Counted from the stretch's first letter, positions 18,816 through 27,043 are shown. The stretch: 52,877 bases of DNA from Claveliimonas acetigenes (GCF_025567385.1 NZ_JAOQJU010000021.1:1-52877); one strand, 5' to 3'. Notes: a model not told the origin generated them from the letters alone. Translations and numbers: made by a program.

Positions 18816-18844
18816 ATTATAGGAGAGATATTTCCCTTTGTCAA
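18816..18844 (-). promoter_or_regulatory. Perfect sigma-A promoter for the polymerase/YolD operon
   Basis: Read on the minus strand, TTGACA (18844-18839), exactly 17 nt, then TATAAT (18821-18816). An operator palindrome at 18821-18836 fills the spacer, so repressor binding should block RNA polymerase. Confidence 0.85.
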
Positions 18845-18937
18845 GATTAATTTTTATTTTTTGGGAGACACATTTCCCGTTTTGCCTTGAAGCGGCTAAT
18901 GAAACTTATAAGACAAGGTTTAGAAAGAGGTATGTTT

Positions 18938-19357
18938 ATGACATTCGGTGAAAAAGTAAGATCATTAAGAAAAGAAAAAAAGATGAGTCAGCAGGAACTG
19001 GCCAGTATGGTTGGTGTTTCATATAGGACCATTCGATCCTGGGAAGTAGAAGGACGTTTTCCAAAACAAAATGTTCTGTATCAGAAACTGGCAGATGCAT
19101 TACAGTGTGATGTTTCTTATCTCATGAGTGAAGATGAAGCTTTTATCACAGAAGCATCCGAACAGTTTGGTAACCGTGGTGCCAGACAGGCTCAGCAGAT
19201 TCTGGAACAGGCTGCAGCTATGTTTGCCGGTGGATCACTGACAGACGAAGATAAAATAGCTTTTATGGATGAGATTCAGAGCCTTTATCTGGATTCCAAA
19301 AGACGTGCAAAGAAATTTACACCGAAAAAATATCTGAAAAACCAAGAGGAAAAATAA
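18938..19357 (+). CDS. XRE-family repressor of the ICE (ImmR-like)
   Basis: The N-terminal helix-turn-helix (KVRSLRKEKKMSQQELASMVGVSYRTIRSWE) is followed by a helical C-terminal domain. ATG 18938 fits AGAGG at 18926-18930. Upstream in-frame starts at 18887 and 18932 are less well placed. The gene reads away from the polymerase operon over shared operators and is followed by an ImmA/IrrE protease gene. This is the same logic as ImmR/ImmA of ICEBs1, where the protease inactivates the repressor after damage or cell-cell signals. Confidence 0.88.
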   Translation: MTFGEKVRSLRKEKKMSQQELASMVGVSYRTIRSWEVEGRFPKQNVLYQKLADALQCDVSYLMSEDEAFITEASEQFGNRGARQAQQILEQAAAMFAGGSLTDEDKIAFMDEIQSLYLDSKRRAKKFTPKKYLKNQEEK

Positions 19358-19449
19358 TAGAAGGCGGAATTATTGTACACCTAATCTGTTACCTTATAGT
19401 TACAAGGATATTTCTGCCCTTTTTATTTTTTACTTTTGAGGTGATTTAT

Positions 19450-19965
19450 TTGAGAAACACTTACATATATACAGAAACAAAGAAATTAATCAAGAAATAT
19501 GGCACCAGGGATCCCTTTGAGATCATGAATCAGATGAACATTGTTGTTGGGGAAACTTCAAGATATAAAACACTGAAAGGCTATTGCTTCATGAGCTGTA
19601 AGACAATCTATGTCATGATCAGTAGTTTCCTTTCAGAAGAAGAAAAGATGATTGTTGCCGCTCATGAATTAGGACATATCATCCTGCATCGTTCCCAGCT
19701 GAAAATGGCTCCAATGCAAGATGATACACTCTACAATATGACGGATAATACAGAATATCAGGCCAATCTGTTTGCTGCCGATCTACTGATTGATGATGAG
19801 GAGATCGAAGATATGGTTCAGAACGAAGACTTGGATTATTTCGGACTCTGCAGCTCTTTGAATGCAACTCCGGAACTCATGAGCTTTAAACTATACAGCC
19901 TGACAAAACGAGGCCAGGCTTATCATATGCCGATGGAGATACAGAGTAATTTTCTGGCGAAATAA
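19450..19965 (+). CDS. ImmA/IrrE-family metallopeptidase (anti-repressor)
   Basis: The HELGH zinc motif lies in VAAHELGHIILH near residue 74, with an acidic glutamate helix downstream (NLFAADLLIDDEEI). TTG 19450 is preferred because GAGGTGA sits 6 nt before it. A GTG at 19441 overlaps that site. By analogy with ICEBs1 ImmA it would cleave the preceding XRE repressor and so switch on the element. The pair is separated by about 90 nt and probably shares one transcript. Confidence 0.88.
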   Translation: MRNTYIYTETKKLIKKYGTRDPFEIMNQMNIVVGETSRYKTLKGYCFMSCKTIYVMISSFLSEEEKMIVAAHELGHIILHRSQLKMAPMQDDTLYNMTDNTEYQANLFAADLLIDDEEIEDMVQNEDLDYFGLCSSLNATPELMSFKLYSLTKRGQAYHMPMEIQSNFLAK

Positions 19966-20030
19966 TATAAGGATACGCTTATTCTACAATAGAAAAATAT
20001 AGATTTATCTCACTGAAAGGGGGATTATTT

Positions 20031-20681
20031 ATGTCAAAACATCATATGGAAAAGATAATCTGCCCTTCCTGTCATCATGATGGAGATTTTGAAGTCTGGG
20101 ACAGCATTAATACTGTCCTGGATCCTGAAATGAAGGAGAAGGTACTTAATCAGTCTATTTTCCTTTATACCTGCCCGAACTGTGGAGAGACCTTCCGTTT
20201 AAACTACCCTATACTCTATCACCAGATGGAAGATCTTGTCATGATTTATCTGGTTCCTGAATCAGAAGTAGAGAAAACATATGAAATATTTTATGAAAAA
20301 AATGCTTTGGCTGATTTTCATACCGAAAAGTACTTAAACCGGATTGTGACATCAGCAAATCAGCTCGTTGAAAAGATCCAGATCTTTGATGCTGGTAAGG
20401 ATGACAGGATAATGGAACTTGTTAAATTGCTTGCGACAGATTCTATTCTCAAAAATGATCCTGATAAAGAATTTGATGAACTGCGCTTTGCTGTCGATGA
20501 CGATGGAACTAATATTCTTGTAATCATTAATAAGGGTGAGATCACTGGTGCAGTTGACATTGACAATATGTATGAATTTGCTTCTTCACACTGCGATGAT
20601 TTCAAGGATCTTCGAGATGATGAGGACATTGTTATCAATCGGGAGTGGATCCTTAACAAACTTTCTGAAGAAAAAAATTAA
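20031..20681 (+). CDS. CpXC-domain zinc protein
   Basis: This 216-residue protein has an N-terminal domain with two Cys-Pro-x-Cys pairs, CPSC near residue 11 and CPNC near 50, the defining feature of the CpXC domain. An acidic alpha/beta C-terminal half follows. AAGGGGG lies upstream of the ATG. It is the last gene of the rightward XRE-ImmA transcript and is followed by a strong terminator. The molecular role of CpXC proteins is unknown. Confidence 0.8.
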   Translation: MSKHHMEKIICPSCHHDGDFEVWDSINTVLDPEMKEKVLNQSIFLYTCPNCGETFRLNYPILYHQMEDLVMIYLVPESEVEKTYEIFYEKNALADFHTEKYLNRIVTSANQLVEKIQIFDAGKDDRIMELVKLLATDSILKNDPDKEFDELRFAVDDDGTNILVIINKGEITGAVDIDNMYEFASSHCDDFKDLRDDEDIVINREWILNKLSEEKN

Positions 20682-20718
20682 TAATATATTTGGTGGCTAC
20701 ACCCCCAAGCCCCTGTGG

Positions 20719-20770
20719 AATCAATAACGCCGGTACTGGATATCAAAATCCCGCACCGGCGTTATTGATT
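20719..20770 (+). terminator. Strong hairpin terminator after the XRE-ImmA-CpXC transcript
   Basis: A perfect 16-bp stem (20719-20734 with 20755-20770, centre NAACGCCGGT/ACCGGCGTT) has a 20-nt loop. The U-run is weak, but the stem is long and lies between convergent genes, so it may serve both strands. Confidence 0.7.
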
Positions 20771-20836
20771 GTAATTATCTTACTTTGATATAATCATAAA
20801 CTGTCAGCTCTGCAAACTGAAGTTTGACATTATCTA

Positions 20837-21313
20837 TTACAATGTAAATAATGCTTTTTCGTAGTCCTTAACATAATACTTAATATTAGTTCTTCCTTTT
20901 TGTACTACAGTATGTCCCTCATTTTCAAGCATTTCCTTTTGTGCCTCAATTCCTCCGGGATACTTTGCATTTAATTCTCCATTTGCTTTTAATGTTCTCC
21001 AATAAGGGGTTTTATCCTCTGCACGCTGATAACTCGCCCATGCAACTATTGAAACAAAAATTCCGGCTGTGATTGGCTCTGTAAAATCAGCACCGCTTTG
21101 TTTAGCAAAGTAATCTCTTATTGTACCTACAGTAAGCAATTTACCACAAGGCACAAGTCGCATTACTTTGTCATAGTCAATAGGTGGGGCAAAGTACATT
21201 TTATCTCCACCATATTTTTCAATGCTTTTTTCATCTGTTATTATTTGGACTTTAGGCATATCCTTGCTATCCATAAGCATAGCATTAAAATCTTTTTTAT
21301 CTTCATTTGCCAT
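20837..21313 (-). CDS. MGMT-family (alkyltransferase-like) protein
   Basis: The C-terminal part matches the methylguanine methyltransferase DNA-binding fold (VPCGKLLTVGTIRDYFAK, then PYWRTLKANGELNAKYPGG). The catalytic PCHR tetrad is replaced by PYWR, so it cannot transfer alkyl groups and resembles alkyltransferase-like proteins that flag lesions. ATG 21313 has GGAGGTGAT upstream, giving 158 residues. It begins an AT-rich cargo patch that also contains an alkylation-repair remnant. Confidence 0.75.
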   Translation of the reverse strand: MANEDKKDFNAMLMDSKDMPKVQIITDEKSIEKYGGDKMYFAPPIDYDKVMRLVPCGKLLTVGTIRDYFAKQSGADFTEPITAGIFVSIVAWASYQRAEDKTPYWRTLKANGELNAKYPGGIEAQKEMLENEGHTVVQKGRTNIKYYVKDYEKALFTL

Positions 21314-21337
21314 AAGTATCACCTCCAAGCCAATCAT

Positions 21338-21750
21338 ATCTCAATAAATATACTCATGCAATGAGACGGTTTTAAAATTTCTCTCAAAAATTCATATTCG
21401 CCTCTCCGTTAAACACACCGGCTTACAGTTCCTTTCTTGTTCTGAAGTGATTGTATCAGAAAAATGTAGTGAAAAACAGATACGAATGATTACCTACTTA
21501 CATACGGAAAGCCATTTCTCTTTAGTTTGTGATGCTGTGGATAGCAAGTGATTTCCTTGGATTTCTTATTCAATAAAAGGTTCTTCTAGAATCATTTTAA
21601 TTTCATCATAAAAGAACCCCTTCAAGTACATTTTTTCAACACTAGTAATAATTGGAATTAACTATCCCGTATCTATTAATATAACCTATCTTGTTAAAAT
21701 ATTTGATACAATACTCAATATTTTCATTAAAGCTGATTTAAGCATTATTC
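21338..21750. other. AT-rich gap with no gene seen
   Basis: About 410 nt upstream of the MGMT-like gene have stops in every frame. A GGTTCTT/AAGAACC inverted repeat at about 21580-21623 could be a weak terminator of the DUF3784 transcript. The base composition is like the following small cargo genes and unlike the ICE backbone. Confidence 0.4.
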
Positions 21751-22065
21751 CTACTTTTTCCCACCATTGTTTATAAGCATCCAAAAAATCAAAAAAAACA
21801 TAGATATTACAAACAAACCACAAGAAATTGCAAAAAGTATATTCGATGGAAAAAATTCATTTAGAAGCAGTAAAAAAGTTGCTAAGGCACATATAATCAT
21901 ACAATATGAATATGCCCTACAAAGTTTATTTTTGTTATATTCTTTTTTTTTGTCCTCAGGAAGCATATTATATTCGGGTATAAACCAACTCCATTGACCT
22001 TTATATAATTTTGTGGCTATACTAATAAACAAAACTGTAATTAAAAAAAAGATTAATTTCCCCAT
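21751..22065 (-). CDS. DUF3784-like small membrane protein
   Basis: This 104-residue protein has an N-terminal helix, a polar stretch (YNMLPEDKKKEYNKNKLCRAYSY is the family-like region) and two more hydrophobic helices. The start follows the stop of an AlkD remnant. The function of the family is unknown. It belongs to an AT-rich cargo patch also holding DUF3781 and MGMT-like genes. Confidence 0.72.
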   Translation of the reverse strand: MGKLIFFLITVLFISIATKLYKGQWSWFIPEYNMLPEDKKKEYNKNKLCRAYSYCMIICALATFLLLLNEFFPSNILFAISCGLFVISMFFLIFWMLINNGGKK

Positions 22066-22067
22066 TT

Positions 22068-22256
22068 TTAATATTCTCTCCTCGTATTTGGATTATCATT
22101 TTCTAACCATTCATCAATGGTCGGAAGTGCTTTTTCATATCCTGTATTTTTGCAAAATTCATCAAATGCCTTTGCTAATACTTCCTGAACTCTCCAATTA
22201 TCATCTTTCTTGTCCTATAACTGAAAATGCTTCTAATTCACGAATTGTATATTTCA
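22068..22256 (-). pseudogene. Decayed fusion of a GyrI-like N-terminus and an AlkD C-terminal fragment
   Basis: From ATG 22256 the frame reads MKYTIRELEAFSVIGQ, the start of GyrI-like effector-domain proteins, and then hits a stop. A different frame continues with DDNWRVQEVLAKAFDEF and LPTIDEWLENDNPNTRR, matching the interior of AlkD-type DNA alkylation repair proteins, until a stop at 22068. Both genes are largely deleted and joined out of frame. It overlaps the DUF3781 stop. Confidence 0.7.
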
Positions 22257-22520
22257 TTTCTTTTCCCTATGTGCCGTAATAATCGTATAACTATAAGCAT
22301 TTACAGTTATGATACAGTTATCTATATTCACATACCAGTTCTTCCCACTTCTTGTGATTACAGCCTTTACAGAATCGATTTTAGCTTTACACCAGACGAC
22401 TACATCATCTGTATCTAAAAACAGATTTCTTTTAATGCGTTCTACGCCTAATTCTGTTGTGTGCAATTTATCCAAATTCTTTAGTAATTCATCATCTGCA
22501 TTCATTTTATAATTATCCAT
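22254..22520 (-). CDS. DUF3781 protein
   Basis: The 88 residues include LLKNLDKLHTTELGVERIKR and GKNWYVNIDNCIITVNAYSYTIITAH, the conserved stretches of DUF3781. The 3' end overlaps the GyrI-like remnant start by 3 nt, as in an operon. The function is unknown. It commonly occurs among small accessory genes in Clostridia. Confidence 0.82.
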   Translation of the reverse strand: MDNYKMNADDELLKNLDKLHTTELGVERIKRNLFLDTDDVVVWCKAKIDSVKAVITRSGKNWYVNIDNCIITVNAYSYTIITAHREKK

Positions 22521-22582
22521 TTTTCTTCATAAAATATCGATTTGCACTTCAAATCGTTTTCTTCATTCTATCACAGCATCTA

Positions 22583-22981
22583 TTATTCTGCCATCAATCT
22601 TTCGAACCAGGTATCCATGACAATAATAAACTGGCTTGCCCCTTTCCATTCTTGCAGCATTTCATCCAGAGTTTTGTGCTTCACATATTTCTGTACATAC
22701 ACCCAGGTGGCAACACTGCTGGCCTGAGAAATAATTCCTGCTATAATTTTACGCATAGTTTCTTCAAATTCCGCGATTTCTTCTTTTGGAACGATGTCAT
22801 AGAGATCTGGAATCTGAAAATCTTCCTTCTCACAATTTTCATCCACATCAATTAGATCTGCCGTCACTCTCTTTCTGGATTCCTCAGGTAATTTCAAATA
22901 TTGCCAGATCATTGAGACCACTTCGGACGGTGTGTCTTTTTTGATTGGTGGTAATTGTATAAAATCATTCTTTTCACTCAT
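22583..22981 (-). CDS. Hypothetical ICE protein next to the replication block
   Basis: This is a soluble protein of 132 residues, acidic in the middle (ENCEKEDFQIPDLYDIVPKEE), with an amphipathic C-terminal half. ATG 22981 has AGGAGG 8 nt upstream. ATG 22987 is too close. Its 5' side overlaps the preceding membrane-protein gene region only through longer starts. I do not recognise the family. Confidence 0.6.
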   Translation of the reverse strand: MSEKNDFIQLPPIKKDTPSEVVSMIWQYLKLPEESRKRVTADLIDVDENCEKEDFQIPDLYDIVPKEEIAEFEETMRKIIAGIISQASSVATWVYVQKYVKHKTLDEMLQEWKGASQFIIVMDTWFERLMAE

Positions 22982-22994
22982 TTTCATATCCTCC

Positions 22995-23291
22995 TCAAGA
23001 TAAAATAAAGTCAATAATACATTCTCTTGTCATGTCCAGTACAGTATCTACAACCACTCCTGCAAACAGAATCAGATACAGAATAGTGCTCAGCACAAAC
23101 AGGAATGCAACCTGAACCCAGTCATGGTAACAGTATGCAGTCGCTATAATCAACAAAGTGAATATAAAACCAAGGATTCCCCTTACAACCGCATAAGTCT
23201 GTACTGTCATCTTCACTGCCAGGCCGATCACAAAAAGGATCAGCCATACCGGCAGTAATAATATCTTTCCAGCAAGTTTTAAAATAAACAT
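22995..23291 (-). CDS. Small polytopic membrane protein of the ICE, unknown function
   Basis: The 98 residues are almost wholly hydrophobic, with three or four predicted helices (starting KILLLPVWLILFVIGLAV). It lies 9 nt after repA, so it is likely co-transcribed with it. Proteins of this sort accompany RepA in clostridial ICEs. The role is unknown. Confidence 0.65.
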   Translation of the reverse strand: MFILKLAGKILLLPVWLILFVIGLAVKMTVQTYAVVRGILGFIFTLLIIATAYCYHDWVQVAFLFVLSTILYLILFAGVVVDTVLDMTRECIIDFILS

Positions 23292-23300
23292 GTGTACCTC

Positions 23301-24299
23301 CTATCTTACCAGTCCTGGCATATCATGGTTCACCTCTGCCTGATAATATCCGTTCATCGTTGACGGTGCATTAAACAGGGCTGCTAACAAATATTTCTTG
23401 ATGTTCTTCACCTTTGTGGTGTTACCACTCATACAGTGTAAGACATACTCGATATGTGAATAGGTCAGCATCAGAAATTTTTTCTTCACCAGTGATGCCG
23501 GATACCAGTTGCTGGCAATCAAGATCTTGTCATTTTTACACATCACAGTCTCTACAATCAGGTTCACGATTTCATCTACCTGTCGCATATCGTCATGATG
23601 GGTTACTTCCAGTGATTCATAATCAATGGTCTCTTTGACAAGGTTTTCATAAGCCTGATAATCCTCAGAGCGATTATCGCTATCAAATCTTTTCTCATCC
23701 ACAGATATGATAGGATTAGATTTATTATCATTCATTTCAGTATCACTAAGATTAGTATTATTAGGGTTTGAAATGTAAACTTCTTGAAGTTTGTTTTCGG
23801 GACTTCTAGAAGTTTGATTTTGGGACTTCATGAAGTTTGAATTGTAAACTTCTGTAGATTCCTCATTTTCCACAGAAGTTTGTTTTTTAAACTTCTCTAA
23901 TTCCTCTCCAAATTTTTTCTCATCTGTTTTCTCAAGCATAAAGGTTTTCACGTAGATGACGTTCACCTTTCCAAATCCCTGTCTGCGTTTTTCAATCAAA
24001 CCAATTCCGGTTTCATCATCCAGTTCTCTCATGGATTTGATGGCTTTATTTCTGCCACAGTTCAGTAATTCCATGATATCTTCGATGGAAAAATAGATAT
24101 ATGCTCTGTTTTTGTCATCAAACCACTGATTCTTGATGGAAAGAGACATTCGATCCAACATCAGTCCATATAAAATTTTAGCATCGCTCGATAAATCTTT
24201 AAAATAACTGTCTGTAAATAATGCTTTTGGTATGCGGTAGAAGCTGAACTGATCAGCTTCGGTACCGTAAAAATAATTAAATGTCATTTTTTTCTCCAT
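23301..24299 (-). CDS. repA: Replication initiator RepA (RepA_N-type N-terminus)
   Basis: The 332-residue protein begins with the RepA_N segment FYRIPKALFTDSYFKDLSSDAKILYGLMLDRM, followed by a winged-helix region (FSIEDIMELLNCGRNKAIKSM), an Asn/Ser-rich linker and a conserved C-terminal helical part (SHIEYVLHCM). ATG 24299 has AGGAGG 5 nt upstream. The linker DNA contains 23-bp-spaced palindromic iterons, which in RepA_N plasmids form the origin inside the gene. It suggests the excised ICE replicates autonomously. Confidence 0.88.
   Translation of the reverse strand: MEKKMTFNYFYGTEADQFSFYRIPKALFTDSYFKDLSSDAKILYGLMLDRMSLSIKNQWFDDKNRAYIYFSIEDIMELLNCGRNKAIKSMRELDDETGIGLIEKRRQGFGKVNVIYVKTFMLEKTDEKKFGEELEKFKKQTSVENEESTEVYNSNFMKSQNQTSRSPENKLQEVYISNPNNTNLSDTEMNDNKSNPIISVDEKRFDSDNRSEDYQAYENLVKETIDYESLEVTHHDDMRQVDEIVNLIVETVMCKNDKILIASNWYPASLVKKKFLMLTYSHIEYVLHCMSGNTTKVKNIKKYLLAALFNAPSTMNGYYQAEVNHDMPGLVR
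23777..23896. repeat. RepA iterons inside repA (candidate replication origin)
   Basis: Palindromes ACTTC-WW-GAAGT start at 23779, 23802 and 23825, exactly 23 nt apart. A degenerate copy is at 23848 and half sites near 23875 and 23891. Two of them (23802-23813, 23825-23836) are perfect 12-mers. They encode part of the RepA linker, the place where RepA_N replicons carry their origin. Confidence 0.8.
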
Positions 24300-24323
24300 A
24301 GTTTCCTCCTTTCATTTTTTGCT

Positions 24324-24348
24324 AAGAAGTCCTCTTTTTAAACTTCTT
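24324..24348. promoter_or_regulatory. Iteron-like inverted pair upstream of repA (candidate RepA operator)
   Basis: AAGAAGT at 24324-24330 and ACTTCTT at 24342-24348 repeat the iteron half-site in opposite order, in the short gap between ParB and RepA. It could allow RepA to repress its own gene. No binding evidence exists beyond the sequence match. Confidence 0.55.
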
Positions 24349-24377
24349 TGACTTTATTTTCTTAGCATTTTCTATCC

Positions 24378-25289
24378 TTAACAGGACTGTTCCTGCATCC
24401 ATTTTTCTAATAATGATTCAATCACCAGCTCCATATCTTTGGCTGTATAATCATCCGGAAAGTACTTTGTCAGTTTCTTTTCTGAGAAAGTAAGAGACCG
24501 GGATACTTTCTTTGCCATCACACAGTTATTGAAAATTGATAACATCTGGATCTGATTGATTGGTCCATCATTCAGCTGATTTCTGAGTGCTGCAATCTGT
24601 TTTGGTTTGATAAATCCTGTGTCGCAGATATATTCGTAAATCCATCCCTGTACTTCCTTATCGATGTAAGAGATATCTACAGCAACCGTGAATTGAAGCT
24701 TTTTGTTATCTACCAGATCAAGAAGTTCAGGAATCAATTCTGTCAGGCGAATGTAACGCTGAATCTGTTTAGAACTTTCTCCAACTTGCTCTGCTAATAC
24801 ATCCCTAGATACAGTTCCTATTAAATTCTGGTCATTTTGGCCAGAATTACTTTTTGGTCTTCCTGCTTGTCTTTTCATAGCTGCTAATTTCATCTTATAA
24901 GCAAAAGCTTTCTCACTCGGCAACAGTTCCTCTCGCTGAATGTTAGCGTCCACCATCGCCACAATGGCATCATCATCCGATAATTCTCTTACGATTGCCG
25001 GAATAGTCGTAAGTCCTGCAAGCTGTGCTGCATGCATTCTTCTGTGACCGGATACCATTTCATATTCTTCATTTTCATCCATGCGAAGCAGTACCGGAGT
25101 CAGTACTCCATTGATCTTTACACTTTCAACCAGATCCTGCATCTTTTCATCATCCAGCACCTTGAACGGATGATTCTTAAACGGATGGATCTTACTAATT
25201 TCTATCTCCATTGCTGACTCTTCATTTACCACACCAAGCAGTTCATCAATACTTGCCAGTTTAATCTTTTCGCCACTTCTATTTTTCAT
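24378..25289 (-). CDS. parB: ParB-family partition protein of the ICE
   Basis: The ParB N-terminal nuclease-like domain is present (VSGHRRMHAAQLAGLTTIPAIV near residue 78; ANIQREELLPSEKAFAYK near 115), with the helix-turn-helix region DVLAEQVGESSKQIQRYIRL. It has 303 residues and overlaps the ParA gene end by 11 nt. It probably binds a centromere on the element. It is clearly homologous to the other ParB-like protein at 26079-26948. Confidence 0.9.
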   Translation of the reverse strand: MKNRSGEKIKLASIDELLGVVNEESAMEIEISKIHPFKNHPFKVLDDEKMQDLVESVKINGVLTPVLLRMDENEEYEMVSGHRRMHAAQLAGLTTIPAIVRELSDDDAIVAMVDANIQREELLPSEKAFAYKMKLAAMKRQAGRPKSNSGQNDQNLIGTVSRDVLAEQVGESSKQIQRYIRLTELIPELLDLVDNKKLQFTVAVDISYIDKEVQGWIYEYICDTGFIKPKQIAALRNQLNDGPINQIQMLSIFNNCVMAKKVSRSLTFSEKKLTKYFPDDYTAKDMELVIESLLEKWMQEQSC

Positions 25290-26064
25290 TACTCAAAACC
25301 TCCTGTGTCAATTTCATATATGCCTCGGCAACTTTTCCTTTCGGACAGTGCATGTAAATACTTTTTCCCTCTGCACTGGTCTCAGCTGCTTTTACAGACA
25401 TCGGGATCACATTTTCAAATACTTCAATCTGGCTTCCGTAGGTTGTATGTACTCTCGATGCAATGTCTCTTGCGTAATTGGTTCTGAAATCTACCATAGT
25501 CAGGAGAATGCCCTCAATCGCCAGTTTCCGGTTCAGTCTTTTCTTTACTGTAAGAATGGTCTTGATCAGCTGCTGAAGTCCTTTCACCGGCAGATATGCG
25601 GCTTGCACAGGTATCAACACAGAATCGGAAGAGACCAGTGCATTGATTGTCATCATACCAAGGCTCGGCATACAGTCGATCAGGATATAATCGTATCGGC
25701 ATCGTATCGCATCGATATATTCTTTCATGATCATTTCTCTGCTCATAACATTTCCCATCGTTACTTCCAGTGCGGAAAGCTCAATATTTGCCGGGAGAAG
25801 ATCTACATTTTCCTGGTGATGTAAAATCCCATCTTCCAGAGAGATTTCTTCTTCGTTGATGACATCCATCATGATCGTTGCCAATGTGATGCGAAGATCA
25901 TCCGGTTCCTCATATCCAAGACTTGCGGTTAAACTTCCCTGTGGATCCGCGTCGATCAGCAACACTTTCTTACCTTCTCTTGCCAGTCCAATGCCTACAT
26001 TTACGGTTGTGGTGGTCTTTCCGACGCCACCTTTCTGGTTTACTACGGATATAACTTTACACAT
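25279..26064 (-). CDS. parA: ParA-family partition ATPase of the ICE
   Basis: A deviant Walker A NQKGGVGKTTT follows directly after the start, with Walker A' LLIDADPQGS and Walker B YILIDCMPSL. It is of the short type without an N-terminal DNA-binding domain. ATG 26064 has AGGAGG 8 nt upstream, giving 261 residues. A start at 26106 would overlap the preceding gene more. It is sandwiched between two ParB-like genes and should segregate or stabilise the excised element. Confidence 0.93.
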   Translation of the reverse strand: MCKVISVVNQKGGVGKTTTTVNVGIGLAREGKKVLLIDADPQGSLTASLGYEEPDDLRITLATIMMDVINEEEISLEDGILHHQENVDLLPANIELSALEVTMGNVMSREMIMKEYIDAIRCRYDYILIDCMPSLGMMTINALVSSDSVLIPVQAAYLPVKGLQQLIKTILTVKKRLNRKLAIEGILLTMVDFRTNYARDIASRVHTTYGSQIEVFENVIPMSVKAAETSAEGKSIYMHCPKGKVAEAYMKLTQEVLSNEK

Positions 26065-26078
26065 GATTTCTTCCTCCT

Positions 26079-26948
26079 TTAACTTTCCCATGATTCTTTT
26101 TTCCATAATTTCAACAGTGCCAGTATTTCCCGCTTCATCATTGCCGGTGTATAAGAATTTGGAAAATACTTGTGCAACTGCTCGTTTGTGAATGCCACTC
26201 TTGTGATCTCACCCTTTTTCACTTCACACATGATCTCTTCCATCTTTTCCAGTGACAACTGTTTTTCTTTACTCAGTTGCCGAATCCTCTGGGCCTGTGA
26301 GAGTGATGGGATTGCCTGTGCATACTCCATTGCTACAAGCAGTTCTCTTTGTTCTTTTTCACTTAATGCAGCTATCTCTACAGCCGGACAAAAAGAAATA
26401 ATCTCATCATCCAGTTTCTGCAACATTTCCGGTATCAGTTTTGTCAGTGAAATATAACGCTGCACTTGTTTTGGGCTATCACCACAATCTTCACTGATGA
26501 TTTCTATTGCCCGCTTTCTTGGTGTTTTGTGGTCAACTTGGCTCTTTTTTCGACCACTTTTTCTTTTTAATACGTCATTCTTCAGTTTGTAAGCAAAAGC
26601 TTTTTCACTGTAGCTGATCCGTTCTCTGTGAAGATTGGAATCTACCATGCTCAAGATGGAATCATCTTCACTTAATACCCGGATGATTACCGGTACTTTA
26701 CGGTATCCCAGTTTCTCCGCAGCATGTTTTCTTCTGTGACCGGATATGATCTCATAGTATCCATCCGGTACTGGTCTGACGATCAGCGGATTTAAAATTC
26801 CATACTTCTCAATGCTTTCCTGCAAAAGAAACATTTCCTTATCATCTTTTACCTGAAACGGGTGCTCTTTGAACGGACGAAGACGCTCAATCTCAATTTC
26901 TATGATTCTTTCTTCGTTTTCTCCTGATTGTCTGTTTGGCTCAGTCAT
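26079..26948 (-). CDS. Second ParB/RepB-like protein of the ICE
   Basis: The same domains are present as in the downstream ParB (ISGHRRKHAAEKLGYRKVPVII; SNLHRERISYSEKAFAYK; SEDCGDSPKQVQRYISL), in 289 residues from ATG 26948 (GGAG 5 nt upstream). The frame stays open to 27044, but that part overlaps an attenuator and has no ribosome site. Two ParB-like genes around one ParA suggest a duplicated or two-centromere partition module. Confidence 0.88.
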   Translation of the reverse strand: MTEPNRQSGENEERIIEIEIERLRPFKEHPFQVKDDKEMFLLQESIEKYGILNPLIVRPVPDGYYEIISGHRRKHAAEKLGYRKVPVIIRVLSEDDSILSMVDSNLHRERISYSEKAFAYKLKNDVLKRKSGRKKSQVDHKTPRKRAIEIISEDCGDSPKQVQRYISLTKLIPEMLQKLDDEIISFCPAVEIAALSEKEQRELLVAMEYAQAIPSLSQAQRIRQLSKEKQLSLEKMEEIMCEVKKGEITRVAFTNEQLHKYFPNSYTPAMMKREILALLKLWKKESWES

Positions 26949-26979
26949 CTTGACTCCTTTCCTCCAGGATTCAGGAAAT

Positions 26980-27030
26980 AAAAAATGCCTGCCTGGAACT
27001 TTTATAGATAGTAAAGTTCCAAACAGACAT
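26980..27030 (-). terminator. Terminator/attenuator hairpin in the leader of the parB-parA-parB-repA operon
   Basis: On the minus strand an 18-bp stem (27030-27013 with 27002-26985, 15 matches and G-U pairs, including GGAACTTT) is followed by a run of five U. It lies only 32 nt before the first ParB start. It can stop read-through from the tRNA-Arg side or act as an attenuator. Confidence 0.7.
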
Positions 27031-27043
27031 TGCTGTTTGACCA

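Larger units (their letters stand above)
18731..18878. promoter_or_regulatory. Four operator-like palindromes of the ICE repressor
   Basis: There are four 16-nt sites of the form RGGARA-N4-TTTCCC at 18731-18746 (weakest, ends TTTCAC), 18785-18800, 18821-18836 and 18863-18878. One lies between the -35 and -10 of the leftward promoter and one just after the rightward -10. The adjacent XRE-type gene is the obvious candidate binder. Binding is inferred from repetition, symmetry and placement. Confidence 0.75.

Noticed and set aside
23777..23896. Regular 23-bp spacing as a CRISPR array
   Set aside because: The repeats are 12-16 bp palindromes with about 11-bp spacers inside a coding gene, with no cas genes. 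RepA iterons explain them.
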